A DNA stretch of 64,000 bases from Corythucha ciliata (lineage: Eukaryota > Arthropoda > Insecta > Hemiptera > Tingidae): NCBI GenBank assembly GCA_038030265.1, contig CM075941.1:19096001-19160000 (forward strand). Reading direction: 5' to 3'. Below the pieces are notes generated by a model. It searched no databases and was not told the origin of the DNA. It saw only the letters and a list, made by a program, of their open reading frames with translations. A program made the translations under genes and the position numbers. Below are positions 12,840 through 24,780 of the stretch, piece by piece; the stretch's first letter is position 1; each line of letters starts with the position of its first letter.

Positions 12840-13870
12840 CCCTTTTAAGTGCCAATTTCTCGGAATTGGCAATTAAATAAACCAATTTCGCGGATTTGAC
12901 AGTCAAAGAAATCAGCATCGTGGATTTGGCAATTAAAGAAATCAATTTCGTGGATTTAGCAATTAAAGAAATCAATTTCGTGGATTTGGCACTCAAACTC
13001 CCCGAATTTTGTGGGTTTAGCTCTTTGGAAGCCTAAATTTTTCGGATTATTGTGACTCACTGGCGGGTTCTGATCCCTCAAAAAGCCAGCTTCGCATAAA
13101 TTCGCGGGGAGGGGCTCACTCAAATCGCCAATTTCATAGGATTGGCTTACTGAAATACGAAAAAAAAAAACACATAATTTGCGCAGTAGACCAATTTAAC
13201 CGGTTTGACTCATTCAAAAAAACAATTTCACGGGTTTGGATCAATTAAAAAAGCGATTCCACGGGTTGGGCTTTGTCGAAGTTAAAATTTCGCGGTTTTT
13301 GGCTCTCTGGTAAAACGCAATTTCGCGGATTTGGCACTTACAGAAGCAAAAGAATAGTGGCGGCGGAAGTCAGACGGCACTGCTGGGGCAGCGAGGATCT
13401 GAGCAGTTCAGATTTAGCCCCCCTCCCATCCCTGAATGTGGATATGAAAAAGTCTAATTTCACGGTGATTAACTGAACAATTTTACATGTTTGTGGCCTT
13501 CATAGAAGTAATTTCGTGGATTCGGCACTTATAGGGAACCCAATTTTGCTGTTTTGGAAAATTCGAGAACCAATGTCACCTTTGGCTCCATAAAAACAAG
13601 CAATTCCTGTGGTTTGGCTCTGTCAATGCCCAAATTTTACAGATCTGGCTCGTTAGAAACCAATCTCGTGGGGTTGGCTCCTTTAAAAAAGCCAACTTCA
13701 CGGAATTTAAACCGTTAAAAATAAACTGTACGCTCATTTTGAAGAGCAATGTCACGAGTCTGGCTCCTTTCATAAACGAAATTTTGTATGGTTGGCTCAT
13801 ATAAAAACCAATTTCGTGGGTTTGACACCCAAAAATACACAATTTCGTTTTGGCAGTGTCGGATCTTGAC
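12840..13870 (+). repeat. Family B array, forward
   Basis: Units of about 30 bp with AATTTCGTGGATTTGGC cores. Three nearly identical adjacent units at about 12885-12990 imply recent local duplication. Reverse-strand translation gives a false 10-residue repeat (LISLIAKSTK). A 120-bp non-repeat patch lies near 13340-13440. Confidence 0.85.
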
Positions 13871-13989
13871 ATTTTTTAGGCAGGCCAAAACTCAATTGTG
13901 CCGCCTCCAATTGTTGAGCCGGCAGGGGTGCGCACGTCTCACAGGCTTTCCTCTCGTTTGCGCGAAATGATTTCTTGAAACAGGATCAA

Positions 13990-14460
13990 CAGCGCGACTC
14001 TTTGTAGTTGATGAAGTGAAATCTGCTGGACAGAAACCGCGAAAGTGCTGGTTTTGAATCAGGCTTCATTCTGCGAAATTGGTTTTTTAGTGAGCGAATT
14101 TCAAAAAATGATTCTCCCGTTGGGTTTTTGGCGTGAAAATTCCGTAAAATTGGTTTTTGAATAAGACTACCCCGCGAAATTGGTTTTTTAAGCAACACAA
14201 GTCCGAAAAATTGATTTTTAAGCGAGCCAGAGCCACACAAATTGAGTTTCTGCGGGACAAACCCATAAAATTAGGTTTTTAGTGATCCAAACCCGATTTG
14301 GATCACCCGAGTGCGGAACTCGATGATTTTTTTTTTCTAGTGAGAAATACCTAAAACAAATACCCCGAAAGTGGTTTATATTGTGCAAAATCCATGAAAT
14401 TGGGTTTTTACTTTGCCAAACCCACGAAAGTGGTTTGTGAGTGCGTAAATTCCTCAAAAA
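13990..14460 (-). repeat. Family B array, reverse
   Basis: Units read CCGCGAAATTGGTTTTTTAAG, the reverse complement of the preceding block. Orientation flips at about 13870-14040 and back again near 14460. Confidence 0.8.
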
Positions 14461-15900
14461 AAAGGCAGTTTGATGGGTCCGGTTTAAAAAAAAAATGGAA
14501 TTTCACGAGGCGCAGGCCTGGGTTTCGCTGAGTTAAAAACAAAATATCGCGCTCTTGACCCTTTGAAAAAAAAAACACTATTTCGCAGGGTTCGAATCTC
14601 GTGGATTTAGCCCTTCATAACCCCACATTTCGTGTTTCGGAAACCTGTTTTGTGGGCTGGGCTCCCTGAAAACTCAAACTTTCACGAGGCTGGCCCATTA
14701 CAAACTAATTTCGTGGGTTGGGCCGCTAAAAACCAATTTCAAGCGCCTGACTCATCCCGAAAAAACATAATTTCGCGCATTTTGCGGAGTTAAAAACAGA
14801 ATTTCGCGCTGTTGGCCGTCAGAAAAAGCAATGTCACAGGGTTAGCTTATTTTAATAGCCAAGTTCACTGCCTTGGATCTTTCAGAGCACGAAATTGCGT
14901 GGATCTGTTACTTACAGAAACCAATTTCGCCGGGGTTAGCTCCATCGAATATTTTGAATGGGTTGACCCGTTTAAACCAATTTCGGGTGATTGGCTTCCC
15001 CGCCAGAAGGCTCATGAAAACCCAATTTTGCAATGGCTTGTTCACCAAAGAAAAAACGATTTCTTGCGTTTTGCTGCATCAGAAGACGAAATTTATCGCG
15101 CAGTTCGTAATTTGAAAAACCAATTTGATGGGTCCGTCATCTTCAAAAATGAAATTTCGTGGGGTTGGCTCATTAAAAAACGCAATTTCGCAGGGCTGGC
15201 TCCCTGGAAAAATAAAATTTCGTTTGGTTGACTGATTCAAACGAACAATTTTCCGGGATTGTATCATCGCGAATAACATACTTCTTCGCTGCTTGTAAAA
15301 TGAAATTTCAAGCTGCTGACCTATTCAAAAAGCAATTTCACGGGATTGGTTCATTTAAATATCCAATTTCCCAATTGCCAATTGGCAATATTGCGGGGTC
15401 GCCTCTTTCAAATAACTCGTTTCGCGGATTTAGCGCATTCAAACCGGACATTTTGCGGATCTGGCTCATTTTGAAATCAATTATCTTGAGTTTGACTCCT
15501 TTCAGTAACAGAAATTTGCCATTCAAACCAAATTTTTCGTGATTTGCTCGCCCACAAAAAACAATTTCGTGGAATAAGACAATACTCTTATTGTCTTATC
15601 GAGCTCGATAAGACAATTGAGTGGTTACGGTTTCTTCAAAAAATAAAATTACGTGGGGCTGGCTACCTGAAAGGGAGAGGGAAAGGGAGAGATCGAGGAA
15701 TTTGTTGGGGTTGCCTTATTCAAATACTAACCAATTTCGCGGGATTGGCTCACCCAAAACAAAGTAATTTCACGGGTTTCGCTGTATCAAAAATACAATT
15801 TCGCGCTGTTGACTCATTCAAGAAGCAATTTCTCGAGTTTGCGACTCATTAAAGTAACTAATTTCGAGGATTATATCCCACATTTTCGTACTTCTGGCAC
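14461..15900 (+). repeat. Family B array, forward
   Basis: Dense family B units (AATTTCGCGGG...GGCTCATT). It contains the 28-bp perfect palindrome at 15590-15617, a 16-bp palindrome at 15374-15389, and a short purine-rich GGGAGAGGGAAAGGGAGAG tract near 15670-15690. Confidence 0.85.
15574..15617. repeat. 28-bp perfect palindrome with an extra inverted arm
   Basis: Positions 15590-15603 and 15604-15617 are exact reverse complements with no spacer (half-site ATTGTCTTATCGAG). A third copy of the arm, ATAAGACAAT at 15574-15583, can alternatively pair with 15590-15599 across a 6-nt loop. The three arms form mutually exclusive hairpins. Confidence 0.9.
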
Positions 15901-16189
15901 TTTCCGAAGCCAATTTTACAAGGACAGGGGCTGGAGAATCATGCCAGACACCGCACGTCCATGTCTTAAGGATTTTCCATGGAGGGGCAGTACCCCCTCC
16001 ACCTTACCCAATTATAATAACACAGTTCGGTGTGATTTATTCGTCATTACCGTGGACACGAACCGGATAATTATTGAATCGCCCTGTACTCTCACTTTTA
16101 TGAACTTGGTTACGTCGATGGCTAGGATCGGTGGAAACCGGCAATTCACGCCACGAAAATTCCCAATGAAAAAAAGGCAAACAGACCAT
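15901..16189. other. Non-repeat insert between B and C arrays
   Basis: No array units. An open frame spans it, but it starts in repeat sequence and shows no recognised domain. It may be unique DNA or part of an unidentified mobile element. Confidence 0.4.
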
Positions 16190-16510
16190 TCGAGTCATAA
16201 AAATGGCTTGACGGACTATTTATTGCGTCCCAGTGGTTAAACTGACGATTCGCGCACTATAAATGTCTATAGACTGGGCGTTAGCTCGCACTAAAATCCA
16301 CCAAAAACTGACCATAGGGGCCCTGAAAAAAGTCACACTAACTATTCAAGCCCTGAAATTGCCAAATCTAACTCAATTCACCCTAAAAATAGCACAAACT
16401 GACGCCTTGAATTTCTCTGAACTGACGATTCGTGCTCTGAAAATGGCAAAACCTACGCCAATCAGCGCTTCAAAATTGGCCAAAACTGACCATTTGCCCT
16501 AAAAATGCCG
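16190..16510 (-). repeat. Family C ~30-bp array, reverse
   Basis: Units resemble AAACTGACGATTCGCGCCCTG followed by AAAATGGCC. This is the reverse complement of the family C arrays at 30690 and 59100. About ten degenerate units. Confidence 0.75.
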
Positions 16511-17744
16511 GAATTACTGTCAACTCACGTTCAAACGTTGTCTTATTTCGCTGTTCGCTCCCTTATTTCTTTACCTTATTTCATTGCCTTATTTTGTCGC
16601 CTCGTGTCCATAACGTTCAAAAGTTCATACTCCTACAATTGTAAGCTCATCGTGTGGTTCTAAATCGTTGCATTCCACCATTTTCGCCCTTCCTTTGTAT
16701 TAAAATGAATGTAGTACAAATTGGAAAAAAGTGTGAATCAAGCAAATAATAAATAGGAAAGAAAATGCTAAAACGGAACAGAAAGTATGCCAAATTTTTC
16801 GTAAACGGACAATTTTCTCATTCCTGTTCTTTTTGTGTTTTGAGACTGTTTGAGAATGGGAGGGGGTACGTAGAAAAACGTTATTTACAATTATGTAAAT
16901 ACAGTTATCCCACCGCAAGCTCCTTGGAGAAGCCACCCCGTACATTTCAACTCGTATAAATCAAATAGGTGGTGAAGTTGATACCCACGAAGCTGTTGTC
17001 TGTTGCTTCACCCCTCCCCACCGCCGCCGGAGTGATGAGAGGGTTTGGAAAGGAACCACTTCTAATTAGGCGTGGCCCTGGCTCTCCTTGACAATAACGG
17101 CTATTGCAGTGGTCACGGAGTTTGGTGATAGAGGGGCTGGTAGAAGGGTTCTGCATTTTTTTGGAACAAAAAAATTGTGTGTGTGTTTACCTTCCCCCTT
17201 TTGAAAGTGAATAATAGCGGGGTGTATGTTTTTCAGGTGCATATACACCGGACGGGTTCCTTTTATTCCTTCTCTTTCTCATAGCTCATTAAGTTGACGC
17301 TGCCATAGTATACTATGATTATTATTTACATTTCTTTGGGGTTTACGTTTCACAAGTGCTGGTAGAGAGGGGAGGGAAGTCTTTGAAAGTTGTGCGGAAG
17401 TTTCTTAATTTTTTCCCAAACGCCGTCCCCCCACCACTCTGTTCACCTGGAATACTGGAAGGTGAAAGAAATTGCCGGATCATTTCGTCCTCTTTTGGAT
17501 TCTCCGACTCGCTTCTCCTTTCCTCCTACCACCACCCGTGCACCACAGTTCAATCAGCACCACTCTACGCTCTTAATAGACCGTATCAAGAACTCTTTCC
17601 AAATATTTCTCAACTCCCCCCTCACCTCACTGATTCCTGTGACAGCCGATAAAAATTAAGAATTGCAGTTTTTGTACACAATCATCTTCGTCTCCTTCCC
17701 ATCCCTGTGAGAATAACAACCTCAAAATTATCAGTACCATCAGC

Positions 17745-17775
<31 letters not shown>

Positions 17776-18415
17776 TGAACTTGTTAGGTAAAGTAAAAAA
17801 ATAGAACAAAACACAATTGATTTTTTGTATTTCAGGAAGTTGGTTAGCTGTTTTATTGTTCTCTACTTCCTAATTTGGACAAAAGCGTTAGTGAATGAGA
17901 GACAGGTCAAACGCGGTGGTCCAAAGGATACTGGAGCGGGGGAGGAAGGGTCAAATTTCGATTTCAATCGTTTACGAAAATAAGTTGTGACCTCATTTTT
18001 CCGGAAATATTTCTTTTTTTTTCTGCGGGGAACTAGACAAGAAATTTACGAGAGAGGCAAAGGAGAGAGGTCAGAGAAGAGTTAAAAAAAAAAGAGAATG
18101 AAAAATAGAAATAGGTTAACAACGGACGAGAAAACTTCTGGCACTCAATAAATTAAACGTAGCATACTGAAAGAGCACTTCACTGGGAAGAGGACGACTG
18201 AGGTTTTGTGATCGAAATGGATGGAGTGATAAATTGGTATCCAGGTCTTGGGGGCTTCTCTATTCCATAATTTTAAAACAATTTTGCAACTTTAGAAGCC
18301 CTAGACAAATCGCCGATTGTCTTTCAAAAGTTTTACGGATTTAAAGAACGTCTTTGAATAGTTTATAGTATAATAGCAAATTGTAAAAAACAGGGGCTAC
18401 ATTGCATTATATGGG
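16511..18415. other. Unique-looking intergenic DNA
   Basis: No supported gene. Notable items are a 14-bp palindrome at 17304-17317 (CATAGTATACTATG) and an A-run at about 17750-17775. Open frames are low-complexity. Confidence 0.5.
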
Positions 18416-18854
18416 CAGTAGCGTACCGTGAGTATTGGTGGGTGGGGGCAGACCGCTCCGGGTCACCTTTCCATGTTTCACGGGTGTATATAGGAACGGA
18501 CGGCGATTTGGCTCCACCATTTCACTATAGCTTTGAGTCTGTGAAATGGGTAAAAAGGGCTAATTCACGGATAAAATTAAGAAAAAGCGCACATTCACAA
18601 CTAAAATTAAGAAAAAGAGCCAAATCGCGGCAGAAATTCTTAAAAAACGCTAACTCGCGGGCTATTTAGGAAAGCGCCAACTTGCAGCCAAAAATCAGAA
18701 AAACTCTCATTAGTAGCTTACGTCGAGAAAAATAGGTAATTTGCGGTTTAAATGGAGAAAAGCGCTAATTATTGCGCCAACAATTTATAAAAACCTGTAA
18801 TTCGTGTATACAATTGTGAAAAAGCGCTAATTCACAACTAAAACGCTGCGAATT

Positions 18855-19255
18855 ATCGAACAATGCCTTATTATTTCGACTGTGGGTTTATTATTCATCG
18901 ATGTAGTCAAATCCGGCTTGAAATTACAAGAAAATCGACACCCCACACCCCTATGATCCCAAATCCTTTGAAAATCCCCATTTTGGACCCGCTTTTGGCC
19001 CATAAAACCCCAGGGAGTTATTTGATCAAACTGATCAGATGTTAGGACCAACTAGACCCCAAATGGAGTCTACGTGCGAAAGAACGAGTTTTTTCGAGCA
19101 ATCCTAGGGCAAGATATGGCCCGGACGGCGGACGGACATTTTTTTTTTATTGCAGATTTGGATTCTACGCACTTTGAAACGTAAAACTACAAAATTTGAG
19201 GGGGGGTCAAAAATTTTTTTTGCGATACGATTACAAAGACTTATTATTGAGAAAT
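18855..19255. other. Non-array insert with GCCCGGACGGCGGACGGAC motif
   Basis: About 400 bp interrupts the reverse A units. It has a GATCAAACTGATCA inverted motif near 19023-19036 and a GGCCCGGACGGCGGACGGAC stretch near 19119-19136, a type of motif I associate with dispersed invertebrate repeats. No gene is recognised. Confidence 0.35.
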
Positions 19256-19582
19256 AATAAGTCAAAATGAGATAAAATGCCAATTCGTAGTAATATTTCA
19301 GTAAAAGAGTTGGCTGCGTGGCTAAAATTAAAAAAAAAATGCTAATTTTCGGCCCAAATTGAGAAAAGCGAGCATTTCGCGGCTATAATCGAGAAAATGC
19401 TAACCCACCGTTTTTTCTCTGGGAAACATTGCGGCTATAAAATTGGAAAAATTTAGAAAAATCGGATTAAAGGGAAAAAAGCGTTAGTTCGCAGCTAAAA
19501 TGGATAAAAAGTATTAGAGAGAGGTTTAGCACACACTTACCGCATAGGATAACGCTAAATAATCGTAATTGTGCATGCTCAG

Positions 19583-19602
19583 AAATAACGTTTACGTTAT
19601 TT
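19583..19602. repeat. 20-nt inverted repeat, 2-nt spacer
   Basis: AAATAACGT, two T residues, then ACGTTATTT: perfect 9-bp arms. It lies in the non-repeat segment 19510-19980, which also has a GTGAGCTCAC palindrome near 19912. Confidence 0.8.
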
Positions 19603-20279
19603 GAATAGCGGAACCACGCTAAATGGAGAGGAATATAGTGGAGAAATTTAAAGGAACGGTGTAGTACCTATCAGGCTGTTATAACCTGTGAAGCTTACTT
19701 TGAAGCCGAGCTTAGGGCGTATTTTTCTAGTTTACCCCGAGATTTTCATCACAGATAATTTAACGCAAAATTGAAAATTTAAACCAACTTAAATCTTTTT
19801 GTGGGAACCGCGCGAAAACCAACCTTTAGATTATGGATAACCTCACTGGTAAACATAAATAACGCGTAGTTCTTGATATAGCGTAGAAATATCTTGCTAA
19901 AACTGATCAGTGAGCTCACACGCTAAGTCCAACACGGTAATGAATAGCGTTACCGTTAGCGTTAGCGGAAAAGATTGCTAAAACTATCAACTCGCGTCTA
20001 AAAAACGCTAATTTGGCGGCTAACGTTAATCGGTAGTTTTTTCTTCGGGGAACTTCGCGGCTATAAAATTGAATACATTCGCTAACGCCAAAATTGAGAT
20101 AAATCGGCTGGAAAGTGCTGCTGAAATGGGTGAAAAGTGCTAATCCACGATTAACTTAAAGAAAAGTGCAATATTCATTTGGCGCCCCCGGGCGAGTCAT
20201 TCACCATACCCCCCTCTCCCGCCGATTAAACCCTCTAATTACCAATTTTGTTATTTATTTTCGGTCACGGAGTTGTCTT

Positions 20280-20690
20280 GAGAAGCCATGAATTATAGCG
20301 TTTCCTTCATTTCAACCGCGATTTAGCGTTTTTTTCCAAACCTCTGCGCTTCGCGATTTTTCTCCATTTTAGCCGCGTATTTGCGACTTTCTCAATTTTT
20401 GCCGTGAATTAGCGCATATTTGTAATTTAAGCTGCGGATTAATGATTTATTTCACGATTGTCTCTCTTGAGCCCACGAAGCCACAAATTGGCGTCTTCGC
20501 CGCGAATTTACTGCTTTTTCTCAACTTTATCCGTGAAGTTAGTAATATTCTTCAATTTTAGCCGCAAAGTATCGTTTTACCCCGTGAGGTGAATTAGCTA
20601 TTTTCTCAATTTTAACTGTGATTTAGCGCTTTTTCTCCATTCTATCCGTTAATTTTTTTAGTTTCAGCCTTGAATGAGGAAGTTTCACAT
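20280..20690 (+). repeat. Family A array, forward
   Basis: About a dozen forward units (TTTTCTCCATTTTAGCCGCG type), opposite in orientation to the neighbouring A blocks on both sides. Confidence 0.8.
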
Positions 20691-21390
20691 TTTCCAAACA
20701 AAATTTTTTTTCGATGAGGCGTATCAATCCTTCCACGTAAATAAATAATTAAACATTTAAAACCCTCCAGAAATATTTTTTATTTCATAGCAAAAGTTGG
20801 CATATTTGAAATCCCGCCAAAACGAACATTTTCCGCAACGTAATATCCAATGTATTTTCTGTCCTTTTCACGCCTCTAAATAGCTCAGCATCTGTTTATC
20901 CTCTTATTTAATTATTGAAGAGCTGTAGTAAAAATAAGTAAAAATAAGGCAAAGAAACACAACAAACCGCTCTCCGACAGCAACGTTACAGGCGAATTTT
21001 TGTCGGAAGGCGCATGTGACACAAACATGCTAGCTAATCCTAAAACTTAAAAAATAGCGTATTTATTAACTGTTGGGTTATTTTACGAACGGATCACGAT
21101 TTATGCTCTATTTTAGCATAAATAAACCATAAATAAAGTATTTTAGCATAAAAAAGTAAAAAATAGATTTATGAATAAGATCTGACCCATGAAACTTCCT
21201 CATTATCAATTTTTTTACTTTGCCCCCCAATCTGTAATTTTCATCTACAAACCTCGAATTAGCACTTTTTCGTAATTTTCGCCACGAATATTAGAACTTC
21301 GTAACATTTTATCCACGAATTTCCTAATAACCCCCCCCCCCCCCGGGGTCACCCGACTCGACCACCTTGTACCAGGCACTGTTCATGCCT
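20691..21390. other. Non-repeat spacer with a few forward A units
   Basis: Mostly AT-rich unique DNA with two or three forward A units at about 21240-21320 and a C-run at 21331-21344. No gene is seen. Confidence 0.5.
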
Positions 21391-22620
21391 GGAATTGAGA
21401 AAAATCGCTCATTTTCTGCAAAATTTCAGAAAAACGCGAATTCGCGGCTAAAATTAAGAAAAAACGCCAACTCGTGGCTCAAGTCGAGGAAAACTCTATT
21501 TCGCAGCTGGAATTGATAGAAAGTAGTGAACACGCCAATCTCTTCAGTTTCTTCTCGGGTCAACTTCACGGTTAAAATTAAGAAAAACACGAAATTTGCG
21601 ACGAAAATGAAAATAAAACGCTAATTCGTGACTAAAATTGATAAAGACGATAATAGGCGACAAGAATTTGAGGAAAAGCGCTAATTTGCGGATAGAATTC
21701 AGAAAATGGGAACATTCGCGGCTAAAATCGAGAAAACGCTAATTGACAGTTCCTTCTCGGGGCAACTTCACGGCAGAAATTGAGAAATAACAATAATTCG
21801 CGGCTAAATCGAAGAAAAATCGTTAACATGTGAAAAAAAATCGCTAATTCGTGACTATAAAGTGAGAAAACGCTAATACGTGGCTAAAAATAAGGAAATA
21901 AATGTAAAATCGATAAAACGCAAATTTTCATCTTTTTCTCGGGGCAACATTGCGGCTACAATTGAGATAAAAACGGTCATTATCGGCTGGAAAAAAGAGC
22001 TAACTCGCGTCATAATTGGGAAAAATAGCTAATTCTCAGTTAAAATTAAGTAAAACGCTCGATGCAAGATCGGATAAGAAGTGCTATTCGTTGCTAAAAT
22101 TACTGGGGAAAAGGTGCAATTCGCGACTAAAATGGAAAAAATCGCTTAGTCGCGGCGATATGAAAAAAAAAAAAAAAAATTAGGTATTTAGCGGCTAAAG
22201 CGGAGAAAACCTCAATTCAAGGTTTTTGGCTCCAACTTCGCGTGGTTACATTTGGGAAGAAGTGCCATATAATTTGCGGCTATAAGATGGAGAAAACGCT
22301 AATGTGCAGATTTTTTTTTGTTAAGGCAGTTTGACCCTTTATGGCTAAAATTGAGAAAAATCACTAATTCGCTCAAACCTTTCAGCAACAGTTAGCATTC
22401 GCGCCTAAAATTCAGAAAACGCTAATGCGCGAATAAAATTGAGAAAGCCGTAATTCGCGGTTGAGATTGAAAAAACCGATAATTTTCGGCTGATACATAT
22501 ACAGAAAGCGCTAACTTGCAGCTATGTAGAATAAGAAACCAACAATTTGCGGTTTATGGAGAAAACGTATTCGTGTCTAAAATCAAAACAAATCTATTAT
22601 TTTCGCATTATAAAATTAAG
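21391..22620 (-). repeat. Family A array, reverse
   Basis: Roughly 35-40 reverse units (GCTAATTCGCGGCTAAAATTGAG and variants). A longer variant containing TTTCTTCTCGGGGCAACTT recurs at intervals near 21550, 21750 and 21940 and elsewhere in reverse A blocks, so there is a higher-order unit. Confidence 0.85.
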
Positions 22621-22935
22621 GTCCGGTGAACACGTGCCCTTATCGTCGCCGTCCCGTTGGTTTCTATATGTTCCTACACGGTCGTGATGGCGATAAGAGC
22701 CGCGGGACAGTGGTCATAGCGGCATTGTATGCACTGCCCAATTGGGTTCTACGTCACTACAGAGGCGATCGCGCGGCACTTATCAGTGAGCCTATAATAT
22801 TCCGTGTGTATTATATTTACAGACTTAGGGAGCCTTGTAGAAATTACCGCCGGTTTTGGTCCTCCACAGAGTCGCTGGAGGTAATTTCATTGGGGGCTTC
22901 TGCAATCTAGTTCAGAGCTACCGAGGACTATCTTT
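22621..22935 (+). other. Structured non-repeat segment of unknown nature
   Basis: Base composition is balanced, unlike the AT-rich arrays around it. It holds nested inverted motifs: CTTATCG...GCC (22639-22650) against GGCGATAAG (22689-22697); GTCCCG (22651-22656) against CGGGAC (22703-22708); GAAATTACC (22840-22848) against GGTAATTTC (22880-22888); and CCTCCA (22861-22866) against TGGAGG (22876-22881). An open frame of about 94 codons spans it without a recognised domain. It could be a mobile-element end, a structured RNA or a gene remnant. Confidence 0.4.
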
Positions 22936-23668
22936 TTTCTTTCTTTATTTCTTTCTTTCTTTTTTGCGGCCCAGCCGCCTTCGGAAAGCATTTACTTCCT
23001 TTTCGGAGCGCTTCACTTTCTTCATCAGTTCTGTTATGGTAAAAGAGGAACAGGTAGCCGTTTGAAGAGGGGCACTTTCTTTTTTTTTTATGTAGTGATT
23101 CTCAAAGGAGTGATGACCACTCCGAAGATGCAAGTGAAAAAACTCGTACAGAAAGAGCGGGAAGGGGCGGGGTGTATTCCTATGCAGTTTACCCCACGTG
23201 TGCAACCGTGACATCGGAGTGAGAGAGAGAAAAAAAAAGGTGAGAGCATTTCCGCCTTCATTGGGAGAGAGATAAACACTGAAAGTTTCACTTCGAAGGA
23301 AATTATAATCAGCGTCCGAAGTGGGCCAGGAGGTTAATAACTTTTTCTATAAGAGGGAGACAGTTTTAATCGACAAAATTTCTCTTCAAAAAAGGCTATT
23401 TGTCTTTCAACGCTCCCTATAGTAAAAACACTATGGAAATAAAAGACGAGCCACCATATCATTCATGGTGTGACTCCCCCCCCCCCTGCTACGCCAAGAG
23501 CCAAATACGTACTAAATCAATTTTTATTAGCCACCAAAAAACCAAAAAATACCGTTTTTAATTGACATTCCTCTGATAAGATCGCGGATGTGCAGCTCAT
23601 AAAACACTCGAAAAAAATCTGTTTTGGCTTCTCGTGGGATTTATTAAAAATTGTGTTCTTTGTTTCAG
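22936..23668. other. Unique-looking DNA
   Basis: No gene seen. It contains simple TTTC-rich and GA-rich tracts and a C-run near 23478-23487. Confidence 0.45.
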
Positions 23669-23716
23669 GCGAAACACATTTTCCTGGAATAGAACCATCT
23701 GGCCTTCGTCGATCTG
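23669..23716 (+). CDS. Candidate 48-bp microexon, phase 1-1
   Basis: It is flanked by a good acceptor (TTCTTTGTTTCAG) and a consensus donor (CTG/GTAAGT). The length is a multiple of three. The only frame that suits phase-1 splicing is open and reads ETHFPGIEPSGLRRS, with split codons at both edges. Phase 1-1 matches every exon junction of the gene that starts at 34826. It could be an exon of an alternative upstream transcript joining exon 2, or part of an unrelated gene, or chance. No protein family was recognised. Confidence 0.3.
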
Positions 23717-24780
23717 GTAAGTTTTTCCCCTTTGATTTCGTATATTCTTCCGAGTATCAGAAACGTACAAGACTTTTTTTGTTTTAACGAACCGATAAAC
23801 CACGCCTTCTAGATTTTATATTTTTAGCGAATTCTTTTTAAAATGAAATTAAATTAGCGTGTCTCAAGGTCAACTACTTTTTTTTCGTAAGCGTGGGGCT
23901 TGAAAAAGGAAGAATGAAGAAAGTTTTTCTCGTATACGGTCTATTAAAAAAAAAGCTTCACTTTCTACACATATCTCGCTAACAAGCTTCTATTTCTATT
24001 AAAAAAGAAAGAGGGGAAAAAAGTCGCTGTGTAGTGGTCTTGAAGCGGGGGGGGGGGACCTGTTAGTCTAGAAAGCATGTAGGCCGAATAGATATGAATG
24101 CACTTGCAAGGACGAAGATCCTGAACATCTTTTAATTCCACCTCTCTCATTAATCTCTTTTTTTCTTCTTCAGTCTACTAACGCCAGTAATTAACTTCAT
24201 TTTCACTTGAAATCAATATTTGTTGTTTTTTTTGTAATATTTAATTTTCGAGTGACGCATTTCCTTCCCCCCTGCCTTTTCACACTTTGTCAGCCTACGA
24301 GAAGTGGGTGAGATTACTGTGTGCACACATCGCCCCAAAACTACTTGTTGTTATTGAAGGTCAAGGATCAACGAACGTCAACAAAACACTTTAAAAATAA
24401 TAAAAAAAGAAAAGAGGAAGACACAATGTTTTTCCTTCACTACCGCTCCCCCACGCCCCTTGTCGTGCGACTTCTTGAATTTTTTTTTATCGTTTTAGAT
24501 TAGCATTTGGAAAAGCGGGGAAGATTGGAAATTTTGAGAGACGCGAGTGTCTCGGAGTCACGTACCGTGTTGAGCCTTTGGCCTATTGATAAACTGGCGG
24601 TCCGGGGGTAGAGGTGGGGGGGGGGTCATTTTCTCCTCCAATTTAACAGTCGAAACGCGGCATGAAATCTTTACCTTGTATTATCAACTGAGAATTTTCA
24701 AAGCTATACAATTATGCAAGTTGAATGACACGTTTCAAATGTAACCCCCCCCCCCCCAAGGTTATAGCAAGTCGTTCCAG
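23717..24780. other. Unique-looking DNA
   Basis: No supported gene. Contains G/C runs at about 24049-24058, 24618-24627 and 24745-24758. Confidence 0.45.

Larger units (their letters stand above)
18416..20230 (+). mobile_element. Candidate non-autonomous hAT-like element enclosing reverse A arrays
   Basis: The left edge begins CAGTAGCGTACCGTGAG and continues into a G-rich GGGCAGACCGCTCCGGGT segment, a pattern I associate with hAT-type non-autonomous element ends. Near 20178-20230 a GGCGCCCCCGGGCGAG motif followed by a C-rich stretch looks like the opposite subterminal region, but the expected final CGCCACTG is absent. Between them are reverse family A units (18550-18850, 19260-19510, 19980-20170) separated by non-repeat DNA. 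Boundaries are inferred and the right end may be truncated. Confidence 0.4.

Noticed and set aside
14575..14610. GGTTCGAATC box resembling a tRNA B box
   Set aside because: It is part of family B units. There is no A box at the right distance and no cloverleaf could be drawn.
24285..24310. 14-bp segment between TTTGTCAG and GTGAGA
   Set aside because: Too short for a reliable exon, and nothing else supports it.
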